In this document: positions 1-11,100 of the stretch, one piece after another
Position numbering within the stretch: the stretch's first letter is position 1
Layout: every line of letters begins with the position of its first letter
Source of the DNA: Manihot esculenta
Lineage: Eukaryota > Streptophyta > Magnoliopsida > Malpighiales > Euphorbiaceae
Reading direction: 5' to 3'
Length of the DNA stretch: 64,000 bases
Assembly: GCF_001659605.2 (NCBI RefSeq)
Contig: NC_035161.2
Location: 40,381,956-40,445,955 of the forward strand
Made by a program: the position numbers and the translations under genes
The notes under the pieces: generated by a model
The model's database searches: none
What the model saw: only the letters and a program-made list of their open reading frames with translations
Told to the model about the DNA's origin: nothing

Positions 1-1218
1 CTAAACACTCTGGCTTCCATGGAGGACTCCGATTTTACCAACCTCTTCACCGGAAAAAAATCTAACGAAATCATCCTCCTTCTCGATTCCGGACAGGTAA
101 TCGATGATGATTTTCTTGGAGCCAGTGTCTCTTGGATAAACGAAGTGAAAACCGATGCTTCCCGTTCCAGAGCTTTCGTTTTGAAGATCAGAAAAGCAGA
201 TAAGCGAAGAATTCTCCGGCCTTATCTCCAGCACATCCACACAGTTTTCTATGAGTTCGAGCAAAAGAAGCAGCGAGAATTGAAGCTTTACATGAACACC
301 GACCGTGATCAAAATCAGAACCCACGTTGGAGATTTGTTCCCTTCAATCATCCTTCAACATTTGAGACAATTGCTATGCAATCTGATCTCAAAAACAAGT
401 TAAAATCAGATCTAGAGTCTTTCCTAAAGGCCAAACAATACTATCACCGGCTGGGTCGTGTTTGGAAGCGAAGCTATCTATTGTACGGGTCATCAGGTAC
501 CGGAAAATCCAGCTTTATTGCTGCCATGGCCAATTTTCTCGGGTACGATGTGTATGACATCGATCTTTCCAGAGTTTTAGACGATTCTGATCTAAAATTG
601 CTCCTGTTACAAACCATAAGAAAGTCGGTGATTGTGGTTGAAAATCTAGATCGATTTCTGTTGGACAAATCAACGGCTGTAAGCTTTTCAGGCGTTCTAA
701 ACTTCATGGATGGGATTTTAAATTCTTGCTGTGCAGACGAGAGAATAATGGTATTTACCGTGAACAGTAAGGATCACATCGACCCGGCTATTCTTAGACC
801 GGGTCGAATTGATGTCCACATCCACTTCCCATTATGCGATTTCTCGGCATTCAAGACATTGTCGAATAGCTATTTGGGAGTGAAGGATCACAAGTTGTTT
901 CCTCAAGTAGAGGAAATTTTCCAATCCGGAGCGAGTCTGAGTCCGGCCGAGATAAGCGAGCTCATGATTGCAAATAGAAATTCGCCGAGTAGAGCATTGA
1001 AATCGGTTATCACGGCTTTGCAAACGGAAGGTGAACGTAGAGGGTCAGTGAATGTCGGACGGCGGTTGCTGGATACCGGGTCAAGAAATTCAACGGATGA
1101 TTCAAGTGAGCAATTAGATATTTTTTCTAAAGAAAAATTCAACGCCGTAAAAGATATTACGAAATTGTACAAACTATTGAGGGTAAGAAGTAAAGGAAAA
1201 GCACAATCTCATGACTAG
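1..1218 (+). CDS. AAA-ATPase, BCS1-like/At2g46620 type, copy 1 (5' end outside window)
   Basis: The reading frame is open from base 1, so the gene starts upstream of the window. Compared with the complete copy at 38,452-39,912 it corresponds to residues 73-475. It contains Walker A (GSSGTGKS, near base 489), the degenerate Walker B VVENLD and the Arg-finger region LRPGRID. The family is the plant AAA-ATPases related to BCS1, usually membrane-anchored at the N terminus; the anchor is not in view here. The stop codon is TAG, where copy 2 reads TCG, so this protein ends 11 residues earlier. The two copies differ by only scattered substitutions, consistent with a recent duplication. The cellular role of this subfamily is not established. 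I am confident about the family but not about function. Confidence 0.9.
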   Translation, partial: LNTLASMEDSDFTNLFTGKKSNEIILLLDSGQVIDDDFLGASVSWINEVKTDASRSRAFVLKIRKADKRRILRPYLQHIHTVFYEFEQKKQRELKLYMNTDRDQNQNPRWRFVPFNHPSTFETIAMQSDLKNKLKSDLESFLKAKQYYHRLGRVWKRSYLLYGSSGTGKSSFIAAMANFLGYDVYDIDLSRVLDDSDLKLLLLQTIRKSVIVVENLDRFLLDKSTAVSFSGVLNFMDGILNSCCADERIMVFTVNSKDHIDPAILRPGRIDVHIHFPLCDFSAFKTLSNSYLGVKDHKLFPQVEEIFQSGASLSPAEISELMIANRNSPSRALKSVITALQTEGERRGSVNVGRRLLDTGSRNSTDDSSEQLDIFSKEKFNAVKDITKLYKLLRVRSKGKAQSHD

Positions 1219-2502
1219 ACACCGGGTCAAAAGGATAGGTTATGATACTTGTCTCGTTTCGGATAACTTCACATTTGAAAGAGCATATGATGCCTCCCGG
1301 AGAAAAAAAAATAATAAATTTTGAAATATATTTGATGCTTCCATGTATGTATATATACTTTTATTTCTTTGAAAAGCAAAATCATAAGTAAATATATCTT
1401 ATAACAGAATAAATTAAGATCGATTTAAATAATAATTTAAAATTTTTATTGATATTTTGTGGTTTAAGATAAATATTTAATGTTTTAAATTGTTTTAATT
1501 TTACTTTAAAGTCGTTTAGTTTTTCGTTTAAAAAATAAGCTTTTACAGAAGAATTGAAAATTTTGGCAATTACTAATATTATAATACAGATGCCTAGTTC
1601 TTTCAATTATGTAAATTATTTGATAGAGAATAATGAGAAATACAATGCGATATAATGTTTATATTATTATTGGTAGAACATCTTGTTTAGGTAACATAAT
1701 CATTGTTTTGATAAGGTAATATATATATATATATATATATTTCAAGGGAAGGTAACATAATCATTAAAATTCAATTTAGACTAATAGAAAAAAAAAAAAA
1801 AAAAAAAAGAAAGAAGGAAATTAGGTGGTCATGATTCATCAATGGCAAAATACCCTGAGAATCAACCGAAACTAAAAAGGGGGATCTTTTCAAGCTTTTT
1901 TCATTTTGCCAGTAAGCTGAGGCACACGTGATTCCATCTAAGTTTTGGAAACGTCACTGTTCCACCTCCTATTTCAAGTGTAAATGCCAGCCAAAAGTTG
2001 GTGCAGCTCTTGTTGATTTCCTTGAATCCGTTTTTTGCAATCTTGGGAATATGGACCCTTTTAAGGCTACCCATAGTTCTATGCCTTTTGAGTCTGATCT
2101 GTCTGTGGCTCGAATGAGCTCTAATTTAATTTTAATTTATAAAAAATAAAAAAAATTATATTATAAAGAAAAATTTTAAATAAATTTTCATAAATTTTAG
2201 TTTTTATGTTAGAATAATTAAAATTTTATATTTAAATAAGAGAAATTAGTAAAAGAATTAATTGGATTAAATTCTTAAAAAATATCTTAATTTCAAATAA
2301 GGGGTTTGGGTCATGTCCACAAAATGCCTCAACATTATCCACATTTGTAGGCCCATAATTTCCACGAGTGTAAAAGATTGGGCTATTGTCTCTAGGCTTT
2401 GTAATAATCTTGTAGATTGGTGCGGCTAGGGCAGCTAAGGCCCAAATGCGGGGGCAATCAAATTCGAATGGAGAGGGAAGGGCAGGTTTGTTAGGGTGTG
2501 AG
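1219..2502. other. AT-rich 3' flank of AAA-ATPase copy 1
   Basis: This stretch is nearly identical to 43,832-44,782 and then 47,045-47,252 in unit 3. It contains an (AT)n microsatellite (about 1,719-1,740) and an A-run (about 1,790-1,808); the (AT)n tract is longer in unit 3. Bases 2,193-2,295 are absent from unit 3, where a LINE sits instead. A 73-codon frame at 1,928-2,149 is preserved in both copies but resembles nothing I recognise, so I do not call it a gene. Confidence 0.75.
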
Positions 2503-3770
2503 TAGGGATGGCAACGGGTAGGGTACCCGTGAAACTGAGAGTACCCAAATCCGAACCCGATTATATGTAAAATTCCCGAATCCGTCCCAAACCCGTTTAG
2601 TATTTTAATTTTAATACCCGTACCCGTTCCAAATCCGTTTAACAATACCCGTACACTACCCGAACCCGACCGAACCCGATTTTTTTACTTCAATTCAAGC
2701 AAATAGAATCACATAATTCACTCAAAACTGTTCCCACATAAGCATAAGAAATTAAGAACACCCAAGGTCATATGCATAGAAGAACAAAAAGATTTTTCCA
2801 GAAGTCAAGGAAAACCAGATCATAGAAGCCACTAAGGTTCATTTGGGTAATGCTAATTGATATGCTAGGAAATTACTACTCCAGGTTCAGATATTAAGAT
2901 TTAAGACCAAGCCAGTAACACTCTGAAGGAAAAATCAACAAGAAGCAATGAATGAACTACTCATAGAAGTTGCACAGATCAATACCTAAGCCTGTGATGT
3001 CAAACAATTAGCCTCCCAGTCAATTTTCGTTACACTAGGCTGAAGAAAAGGAAAAGAGAGAGAGGAGGCGAGAGGACAAACAGCAAAAAACCAAACAGAA
3101 ACATAACAAAATAGCTTCTCAAAGCATAGATGCCTGTAACGACCCGAAAATCGGACCGCTACCGGCGCTAGGATCCGGGTCGACTTAAGGCCGCCGGGAC
3201 CCGTAGCAAGCCTGACATGTAACCTGTAAACCTGTTTAATCCCATACATGATCAACAATCATACATAAAAATTTAAAACTTGTCCTCATACGTACTGTCA
3301 TCAACTAACTCAACCTGTGCATACCCTGAACATATGCATAACATAGTCCCTCTGTGGGATCTCATCATGCCTTAAAGGCAAAACAGCCTGTGTTGAGTTA
3401 GTTTACATAAACATCATAACATAAGATCATGTATAGACAAAAGGGATTAACAATACATTATGGTCAAGCACAACTCTATCCTCAATAACCTCATTACATA
3501 ACATTCTGAATATTTTTACATTTCATCAATTGTCATGTCCACAAACTAACTATTACATACATAAGACATACTTCAAAACTCTGGCTAACCTTCTGATCTA
3601 CCCTGTACCTGCACATCTGGGGTTAGGGGAGAGGGGTGAGCTACAAAGCCCAGTGAGCAGAATAGTATAAAACATTATATTAAAATTTTATGCTTTCATG
3701 GAATGCAACACATCACAACAAATCACATCTCGGATGGTATTGTCACCTATAGTCCTCTACATAGGTCCAA

Positions 3771-3925
3771 CTGTGCCGGGACGTAGAATGGGTCAACCGG
3801 TCTTTCCCTTATCATAACATATCATATGGACCAACTGTGCCAGGGACGTAGAATGGGTACAACCTGGACTTTCTCTTACATCGTGCCAGGGACGTAGAAT
3901 GGGTACAACCTGGACTTCCATACCA
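3771..3925. repeat. Three-copy tandem repeat inside the LTR
   Basis: The core GTGCCAGGGACGTAGAATGG followed by gtacaacctggac occurs three times, the first copy being a diverged version. The partner LTR has the same array at about 30,550-30,705. It lies far downstream of the LTR TATA box in the sense direction, so it would be transcribed. No function is apparent. Confidence 0.8.
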
Positions 3926-5090
3926 TAACATGCCATAACATCAATCATATCATAGGAGGACTAAAGGATCATCCAATAACCAATCCACATCAACATTAAC
4001 ATCATAAATGCAATGCAACATATTCGTGAATACTAATGCAAGCAACCTATTATATCTCATGGCATTCATGATGCATGGATCATGCTCAAAATTCATATTT
4101 CATTTATTTAAAACTTAAGGTTTATTCCACTCACCTCTGGCTAGCTCTGACAAACTCTGTAGCAGCTGGCTCACTGCTGGGGTCCTCGGTTCCTCGGGTC
4201 CGAACCTACACAGGTGGACTCCAATGAGGGACCAAACATACATAAACATAACTCTAATATACTCCCCAAAAACCCCCTAAAACATCATGAAACAATCACA
4301 TAACAACATGCAAAAAAATGGCTGGACAGGGCACTTTCGGCGGCAGGTTCGGCGGCCGAAAGTCCCTCCAGAGCCGAAAGTCAGGCAGGTTCGGCGGCAC
4401 CTTCGGCGGCCGAAACTCCCAGACAGAGACGAAACTCATGCATGTTCGGCGGCACCTTCGGCGGCCGAAAGTCCCAGACAGAGACGAAAGTCTCCCTTCG
4501 GGGGCAACTTCGGCAGCCGAAAGGCCTGCCTCACCAGCCATGTTCGGCGGCCGAAAGTGCCTTCGGCTGCCGAACCTGGTTTCTGCCGAAGGGCAGAAAC
4601 TTGGCTCCCAAATGCATTTTCGCCTCCAAACTCACCAATCATGCATATACCTCAGTTAAAACATGCATACAAGTTCCTAGGGGCCTCAAAACATCAAATA
4701 CCCCAACTACAACACTTCAAACACACAAAAACAACATACATTGTCCAAGACATCAAGGTTAACCCATAACTCCACATATAACCTAACATGCATTTCTACC
4801 CATCGATCTAGCATAAAACTTATTGAAAACACATAAGGAGCTTAAGATCGGCTCTTACCTCTTGAAGATCGAGAGGGAGACGACCTAAACTTGGAGATCC
4901 AAGAAGATGAGCTCCTGAGTTCCCAAAGCTCCAAAACTTGTTTCAAAAGTTCAAAACCTTCAATGCAAACTTAAAACTCAAGAAAAATGGTGGGGATTTG
5001 GAGGAAGAATACTAGGTTTGCAAAGGGAAAGTCGGAAGCTCGCTGTGGCCGAAAATGGGAGAAAGCTCGCCCATTTCGGCTAAGTGCCCC

Positions 5091-5097
5091 TTATATA
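5091..5097 (-). promoter_or_regulatory. LTR TATA box
   Basis: The minus strand reads CACTATATAAGGGG. It lies about 360 bp into the sense LTR and just downstream of a cluster of TTCGGCCGCCGAA palindromes, which puts that cluster in U3. A consensus splice donor (4,858-4,857) follows about 235 bp downstream. The related nested LTR has the same order (TATTTAA at 20,784, donor at 21,016). Confidence 0.6.
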
Positions 5098-5455
5098 GTG
5101 GCTGGCCAGGCCACGTTCGGGGGCCGAATGTGCCTCCGCATCCATGCAAATGTTCGGCGGCCGAACTTGACTTTCGGCGGCCGAACCTGAACTTCCCTAA
5201 CTCATGCTTTCGGGGGCCTAACGTGCCTCCAAAACGCATGCATGTTCGGCGGCCGAACTTGACTTTCGGCGGCCGAACCTGGGTTTTCCTCCAATGCTAT
5301 TTTCATGCAAAAACTCATTTAGTTTCATACTTTAAAACATTAAAATTCATGAAAACATTTTATAAAACATGCCTCTACCCTTCTAGAGGTCTCCGACATC
5401 CGAGATTCCACCGGACGGTAGGAATTCCGATACCGGAGTCTAGCCGGGTATTACA

Positions 5456-5492
5456 TTCTCCCCCCCTTAAGAACATTCGTCCCCGAATGTTC
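5456..5492 (-). promoter_or_regulatory. Polypurine tract plus upstream stem-loop
   Basis: On the minus strand the hairpin GAACATTCG-GGGA-CGAATGTTC (5,492-5,471; 9-bp perfect stem) is followed by a purine-rich tract AAGGGGGGGAGAA (from 5,468) that abuts the LTR at 5,455. The polypurine tract primes plus-strand synthesis in this class. The hairpin has counterparts at the same distance in the other Ty3/gypsy elements of this window. Confidence 0.8.
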
Positions 5493-5559
5493 CTCAACTA
5501 GCACATGCATAGCAAACAACACAACATATATAAGCACATAAACACATAGGGATCTAACC

Positions 5560-6624
5560 TTAAAAGAGATGAGGGTATTGCTGGAGCATGGACTCCCGTG
5601 TCTCCCAAGTGCATTCTTCCAAGTTGTGGTGGTTCCATAGGACTTTCACCATCGGGATTTCCTTGTTTCTTAACTTTCTGATCTGGGTGTCTATGATCCG
5701 TACTGGCTGTTCAACATAGGTGAGATCCTCTTGGACCTCCACATCAGGCTCACTAAGAACCTTACTCGGATCTGACACAAACTTCCTCAACATTGAAACA
5801 TGGAAAACCGGATGGATTCTCTCCATCGAAGCAGGTAAATCCAGCTTGTACGACACATTCCCAATCCTTTGCAAGATCTCAAAGGGTCCGATGTATCGTG
5901 GGGCTAGTTTACCTTTCTTCCCGAAGCGAACCACTCCCTTCATTGGAGACACCTTGAGCAATACCAACTCCCCCTCCTGAAACTCTAACTGTCTTCTGCG
6001 GACGTCTGCATAGCTCTTCTGTCTGCTTGCAGCAGTCTTGATCCTTTCTCTAATTATGGGTACCACCCTGCTGGTAATCTCTACTAGCTCAGGCCCTGCC
6101 AAGGCCTTTTCTCCAACTTCCTCCCAGCAAACAGGTGACCTGCACTTCCTCCCATATAAAGCTTCATATGGAGCCATCCCGATGCTAGCATGATGGCTGT
6201 TATTGTAGGCAAACTCCACCAAAGGTAGATGCTGCCTCCAAGAACCGCCAAAGTCCAGCACACACATTCTGAGCATATCCTCGATAGTCTGGATGGTCCT
6301 TTCTGACTGTCCGTCGGTCTGGGGGTGGAAGGCAGTACTGAAATCCAACCTAGTACCCATGGCATTCTGCAGACTCCGCCAAAATCTGGAGGTGAACTGG
6401 GGCCCTCTATCTGACACTATCGAAACAGGAACCCCATGCAACCTGACGATCTCATCCATATATACCTGCGCCAACTTGTCCACAGAGTAGCCACTCCTGA
6501 CAGGGATGAAGTGAGCAGATTTGGTGAGTCTGTCCACAATCACCCATATGGAGTCCAATCTGTTGGACGTCGCCGGTAACCCCACTACGAAGTCCATAGC
6601 TATATTCTCCCATTTCCACTCTGG
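5560..6624 (-). CDS. Ty3/gypsy integrase core and chromodomain (3' part of the split pol)
   Basis: This is the C-terminal part of the polyprotein whose upstream half is at 18,436-20,446. It holds the integrase catalytic core: MDFVVGLP with the first Asp, IVSDRGPQFTS with the second, and HPQTDGQSERT with the Glu. A GPF-type C-terminal domain (RYIGPFEILQRIG) follows. The end is a chromodomain (EQPVRIIDTQIRKLRNKEIP ... VLWNHHNLEECTWE), which in chromoviruses directs integration to heterochromatin marks. The Athila-type element inserted at 6,630 separates this part from the zinc-binding domain of integrase. The frame is continuous across the insertion once the insert and one target duplication are ignored. 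Confidence 0.93.
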   Translation of the reverse strand, partial: PEWKWENIAMDFVVGLPATSNRLDSIWVIVDRLTKSAHFIPVRSGYSVDKLAQVYMDEIVRLHGVPVSIVSDRGPQFTSRFWRSLQNAMGTRLDFSTAFHPQTDGQSERTIQTIEDMLRMCVLDFGGSWRQHLPLVEFAYNNSHHASIGMAPYEALYGRKCRSPVCWEEVGEKALAGPELVEITSRVVPIIRERIKTAASRQKSYADVRRRQLEFQEGELVLLKVSPMKGVVRFGKKGKLAPRYIGPFEILQRIGNVSYKLDLPASMERIHPVFHVSMLRKFVSDPSKVLSEPDVEVQEDLTYVEQPVRIIDTQIRKLRNKEIPMVKVLWNHHNLEECTWETRESMLQQYPHLF

Positions 6625-6629
6625 AATAG

Positions 6630-8077
6630 TGATCAAGCATAATTTAGCCACATTTTTATTACATTTTCTACTGTTTATTTACACATTTTTCTAGCTTAAT
6701 TTGTGTTTTTGTTATGTTTTTACAGAAAAGGAAGAAATTGAAAAGTTGGAGAAAAAGTGAAGAAAAAGCTGGAAAAGTGATTGGGTCAAAGTGACTTGCC
6801 CAAGCCACTCGCAGGAACTGGCCAAGTCACTCGCAGAAACAAAGACAGAAACTGGACTAAACCCCAGGAAGCGATTGGGGCAAAATGAGCAAGTGATTTG
6901 CCCAAATCACTTGCAGAATCTGCCCAAATCACTTTGATAGCAGAAAATACAGCAGAGGCGGGAAAAGAGCAGAAAATCCAAATTCAAAGGAAAGAAGTCC
7001 AAGTCCACTTCAAACACCACAAGATCAGTCCCAAGAGCCACGCCCCTCATTTAGAGAGTTCCATTCTCAATCAAACACAAAATTCAAAGAGGAATCAAAG
7101 ACTACAAAGAAGACCAAATCAAATTAAGATTACAAAACCCTAATCAAATTGGACTTGGGACTCTCCAGCTATAAAAGGGCAACATCAAAGGCATCTGATC
7201 ATCATCTTTAGCATCTGCCATCCTCGGAAATTCTCCAGCAACACAGCAGAAATTATCCTTCTTTCTTTCCTTCTTTATTTTTGTGTATTCTAGTCACCAT
7301 GAGTGGCTAAATTCATTATTTTCTAGTTGAAGTTGAGAATATTCAAATTTGTGATGAATTGGGAGGTTTAATACTCCATTGTTGAACTCTTGTTTGTTTC
7401 AATATTTATGCAATCTGATCTTTTCTATAAATATTACTTGCTTTTAGAATCAATAAGGGCCCATTGCTTTTAAATTGCTTAAGTAATATTGTTTGAATGG
7501 TTTAGGTCCGTAATTGCTTAGGTTGTTCAAATACACTTTTAATCAGATTGCATAATCTAAACTTGACCACGCGGTTGGCAAGGATAGAATTGGGTTTCTC
7601 TAAGTCTTAATGCAATCAACAGTTGTTCGATGCTACAATGCCCCAAGGACGTTCCTTGGCAACTTGTTGATTAGTGTTTGATTAGCGAACGTTTCCTAAT
7701 CAAACTAGAACTAAGGAGGAATTTGGATTGTGAGAAGCGTCTTCCACAACCAAAACTAATTTATTGAAATCAAATAGGAGTCTTTAATAATCAATGATCA
7801 ATTCTGAACAAACTGAATTAGACTCACACTTCAGCTAGAATCTCTTTCTCATTGAAATTCTTATCTATTTAAATTATTGCTTTATCTTGCTATTTAGTTT
7901 TTAACTCATCAAAACAAACCCCCCTCTTTTACTTATTTGTTATTTACTTGACCTAGTCATTATTAGGAAAATCATTGGTGTCAATTCCCTGTGGTTCGAC
8001 CCTATTGCCACTATCTGCAAGTTTATTGTTGATTGTTTAATAGGTTTATTTTTGACGGCTTCGACAACCGCTTATCA
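6630..8077 (+). repeat. 5' LTR of the Athila-type element
   Basis: It begins TGATCAAGCATAA and ends CCGCTTATCA. A TATA box (TATAAAAG, 7,170-7,177) lies about 540 bp in. U3 carries several copies of the palindrome family GTGATTTGCCCAAATCAC, including a perfect 10-bp-arm hairpin at 6,890-6,913 (loop GCCC). Confidence 0.95.
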
Positions 8078-8082
8078 AAAAT

Positions 8083-8100
8083 TGGCGCCGTTGCCGGGGA
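8083..8100 (+). other. Primer-binding site (tRNA-Asp type, Athila)
   Basis: TGGCGCCGTTGCCGGGGA starts 5 bp after the 5' LTR. This string is the usual primer site of Athila/Tat-lineage elements and is where minus-strand DNA synthesis starts. Confidence 0.9.
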
Positions 8101-8129
8101 CTTGATTTAAACTAACGTATTTTCCCTTT

Positions 8130-11100
8130 ATGACCAGGTCTGGCCGTAAAGACACACTTCTTTACGACCCTGAGATTGAAAAAACTGCCAAGAGCTTAAG
8201 GAAGCAAGCAAATTTGAGGAACCAAGCCTCAAGACCATCTTCATCAACCACACCATCTCACAGACCACCTACTGCCCCTGCTGAAGAAATTTCTGCACCA
8301 GCAGAAACTTCCACCACCGCACCTGCTGATTTTGCACCAGAAACTGAATCTCTGATTATGGCAAAAAACCCAGCAATGGCAGCACCACCTGCTGCACATG
8401 TAGAAGCTGAAAATCAAGCAGGAAACGTGCCCATCCAAGCACCTCAGCAACGGGAGAGAACCCTTGGAGAGTTAGCTGAACCAACAGGAGATCAAGCACC
8501 CTTATGCATTGAATATCCCCTATTGACAGCACCATTCGAGCTAAGGACAGGGCTGATTCATCTCCTACCTAAATTCAGAGGCCTAGAAAATGAAGACCCT
8601 CACAAGCATTTAAAGGCATTCCATGTTGTGTGCTCAACCATGAGACCCCAAGGCATTCCAGAAGACGATATCAAGCTTAGAGCCTTCCCTTTTTCCCTTG
8701 AAGACTATGCCAAGGAGTGGCTATTCTACTTGCCACCCGGATCCATCACATCATGGGCTGATATGGTAAGAGCGTTCTTGAGAAAATTCTTTCCAACCTC
8801 AAAAGCCATAGGCATCCGTAGAGAAATAAGTGGCATAAAGCAAAAGCACTCTGAAGGCTTGTATGAGTATTGGGAAAGGTTCAAAAAGTTGTGCACAAGC
8901 TGCCCTCGGCATGATATTTCTGACCAATCTCTCATTGAGTACTTCTATGGAGGATTGCTACCCTCAGAGAGAAAATTTATTGACGCAGCATGTGGAGGAA
9001 CAATTGAAAAGAAATCACCTCGAGAGATGAGGGACTTAATTTCCTCCATGGCTGCAGCTTCTCAACAATTTGGAGACCAAGAGCTGCCAACAAGGAATGT
9101 AAACGAGGTGAGTAATTCCATTTTATCATCCCAACTTTCTGAACTCACCAATGCTGTCCGTAGCCTTGTTGTGAGTCAAACCCAACAAGTTCAGCAGATT
9201 CAGCAGCCCAAGCCATGTGGAATATGTGCCAACAACCACCCAACTGATCTATGTCCTTCCCTTCAAGAGGAGGACCAGCAAGTCAATGCTGTTGGGGGTT
9301 TCAATGGGCAAAGAAGGTATGATCCCTATGCAAATACTTATAATCCAGGTTGGAGGGACCATCCAAATTTTAGCTATGCAAGGGGAAATCAATTTCCAAG
9401 CTATCAGCAAAGGAATCAAGCTCAAGCTGCACCTCAGAACTCCAAAGTACCTCTTGAAGAGATTGTGCAAAATTTAGCAAATACTGTGCAAAGTCTTGAG
9501 AAGCAGGTGAGTCAAATGGCCTCCTCAATGAGCAAATATGAGTCTCAAGGGAAGCTACCCTCCCAAACTGAGATAAACCCAAGGCAAAACGCTAGTGCCA
9601 TCACATTGAGGAGTGGAAGGGAGTTGCAAGACAGTAGGTCTGAAAACTTGCAAAAACAGGCTATGAAGGAAAATCTGCCAGAAAGTGATCAGGGCAATTT
9701 CTGCGATCGATCTGCCCAAGTCACTGGCGGTAATCTGCCCCAATCACCAGAGCAGGCAGAAGTCGATCTGCCCAAGTCAACAGATGAGGCAGAATCCAGT
9801 AAGAAGCAGAAACAGCCACCAGCAGAAAAATTTAAGGTACCTCCTCCCTTCCCCAAAAGATTTGCAAGGTCTCAGAAAGAAAAAGAGGAGAAAGAAATAC
9901 TTGAGACATTTCGCAAGGTGGAAATCAACATTCCCCTACTTGATGCTGTAAAGCAAATTCCAAGGTATGCTAAGTTCCTCAAAGAGCTATGCACCAACCG
10001 AAGGAAACTTGCTGAACGTGAAAAGGTGAGCGTGGGGGAGTGTGTCTCAGCTGTTATTCAAAGAAAAATTCCAGTCAAATGCAAGGATAGAGGGATGTTC
10101 GCTGTTTCATGCAAGATAGGCAACGTGGGGATAAAGAAAGCCATGTGTGACCTTGGAGCTTCAATCAATGTCATGCCTCTCTCTATTTTTAATTTATTGA
10201 ATGCAGGTTCACTAAAAAGCACCAGCATTGTGATCCAATTGGCTGATCGATCCATCGTCTATCCCAAGGGAGTACTTGAAGATGTGTTGGTGCAAGTGGA
10301 CCAACTAGTCTTCCCAGCTGATTTTTACGTCATTGACATGGAGGAAGACAAGAGCAATACCACCTCTGACATCCTACTTGGAAGGCCATTCTTGAGCACA
10401 GCAAGAACCAAAATTGATGTGCATGATGGCACATTAACCATGGAGTTTGAAGGGGAGATTATCAAATTCAATGTTTATGACGCCATGAAATTCCCCAATG
10501 ATGTTTCTCCTGTTTATGGCCTTGATGTCATTGATGACTTGAGCCAAGAAATCTTTGATTTTGATCTAGAGGAAACACTCCATGCTGATTTGTGCAGATA
10601 TGAAGAGATGGACAGAAACTGCTCAGAGACAGACCAGATAGTGATGTGGGCAGATTCTGCAGGTGACTTGCCCAAATCACCCAGGCAATCTGCCCAAGTC
10701 AGTGAGCAGACAGACCTGACAGAAAGTGATTTGCTCAGATCACCAGATGATTTGCCCAAATCAACAGGAAATCTGCCCCAATCAACAAGCGGACAGCAGG
10801 CTGAGATCAAGACAGAAAGTGCACCAGATCTGAAGCCCCTGCCAGATCATCTCAAATATGCCTACTTGGGGGCTGGAAATAAACTCCCAATAATCATTTC
10901 CAGCCAGCTCAGCCAAGAAGAAGAGAAAAAGCTCCTTGATTTGTTGAAAAAGCACAAGAAGGCAATTGGGTGGACCTTGGAGGACATCAAGGGCATATCA
11001 CCCTCAACATGCATGCATCGAATACTTATGGAGGATGAGTGCAAACCTGTTCGTGAGGCACAGAGGAGGCTGAATCCACCCATGATGGAGGTTGTGAAGA

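Larger units (their letters stand above)
3135..5455 (-). repeat. 3' LTR of the chromodomain Ty3/gypsy element
   Basis: On the minus strand it begins TGTAATACCC and ends GTCGTTACA, that is TG...CA. It carries two clusters of the palindrome TTCGGCCGCCGAA (about 4,338-4,600 and 5,116-5,282), a TATA box at 5,091-5,097 between them and a splice-donor-like AAGAG|GTAAGAG at 4,858-4,857. A tandem repeat lies at 3,771-3,925. The start resembles the LTR of the nested element at 20,452, so the two families are related. Confidence 0.95.

Noticed and set aside
1928..2149. 73-codon frame kept in units 1 and 3
   Set aside because: Near-identity of the whole block explains its survival; no family resemblance, and it ends in poly-Lys from AT-rich DNA.
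4287..4769. Overlapping frames of 70-160 codons on both strands in the LTRs (also 5,055-5,501, 21,244-21,630, 25,968-26,342, 31,067-31,549)
   Set aside because: They come from the GC-rich TTCGGCCGCCGAA clusters, which lack stops in most frames. They are open on both strands at once and hold no domain.
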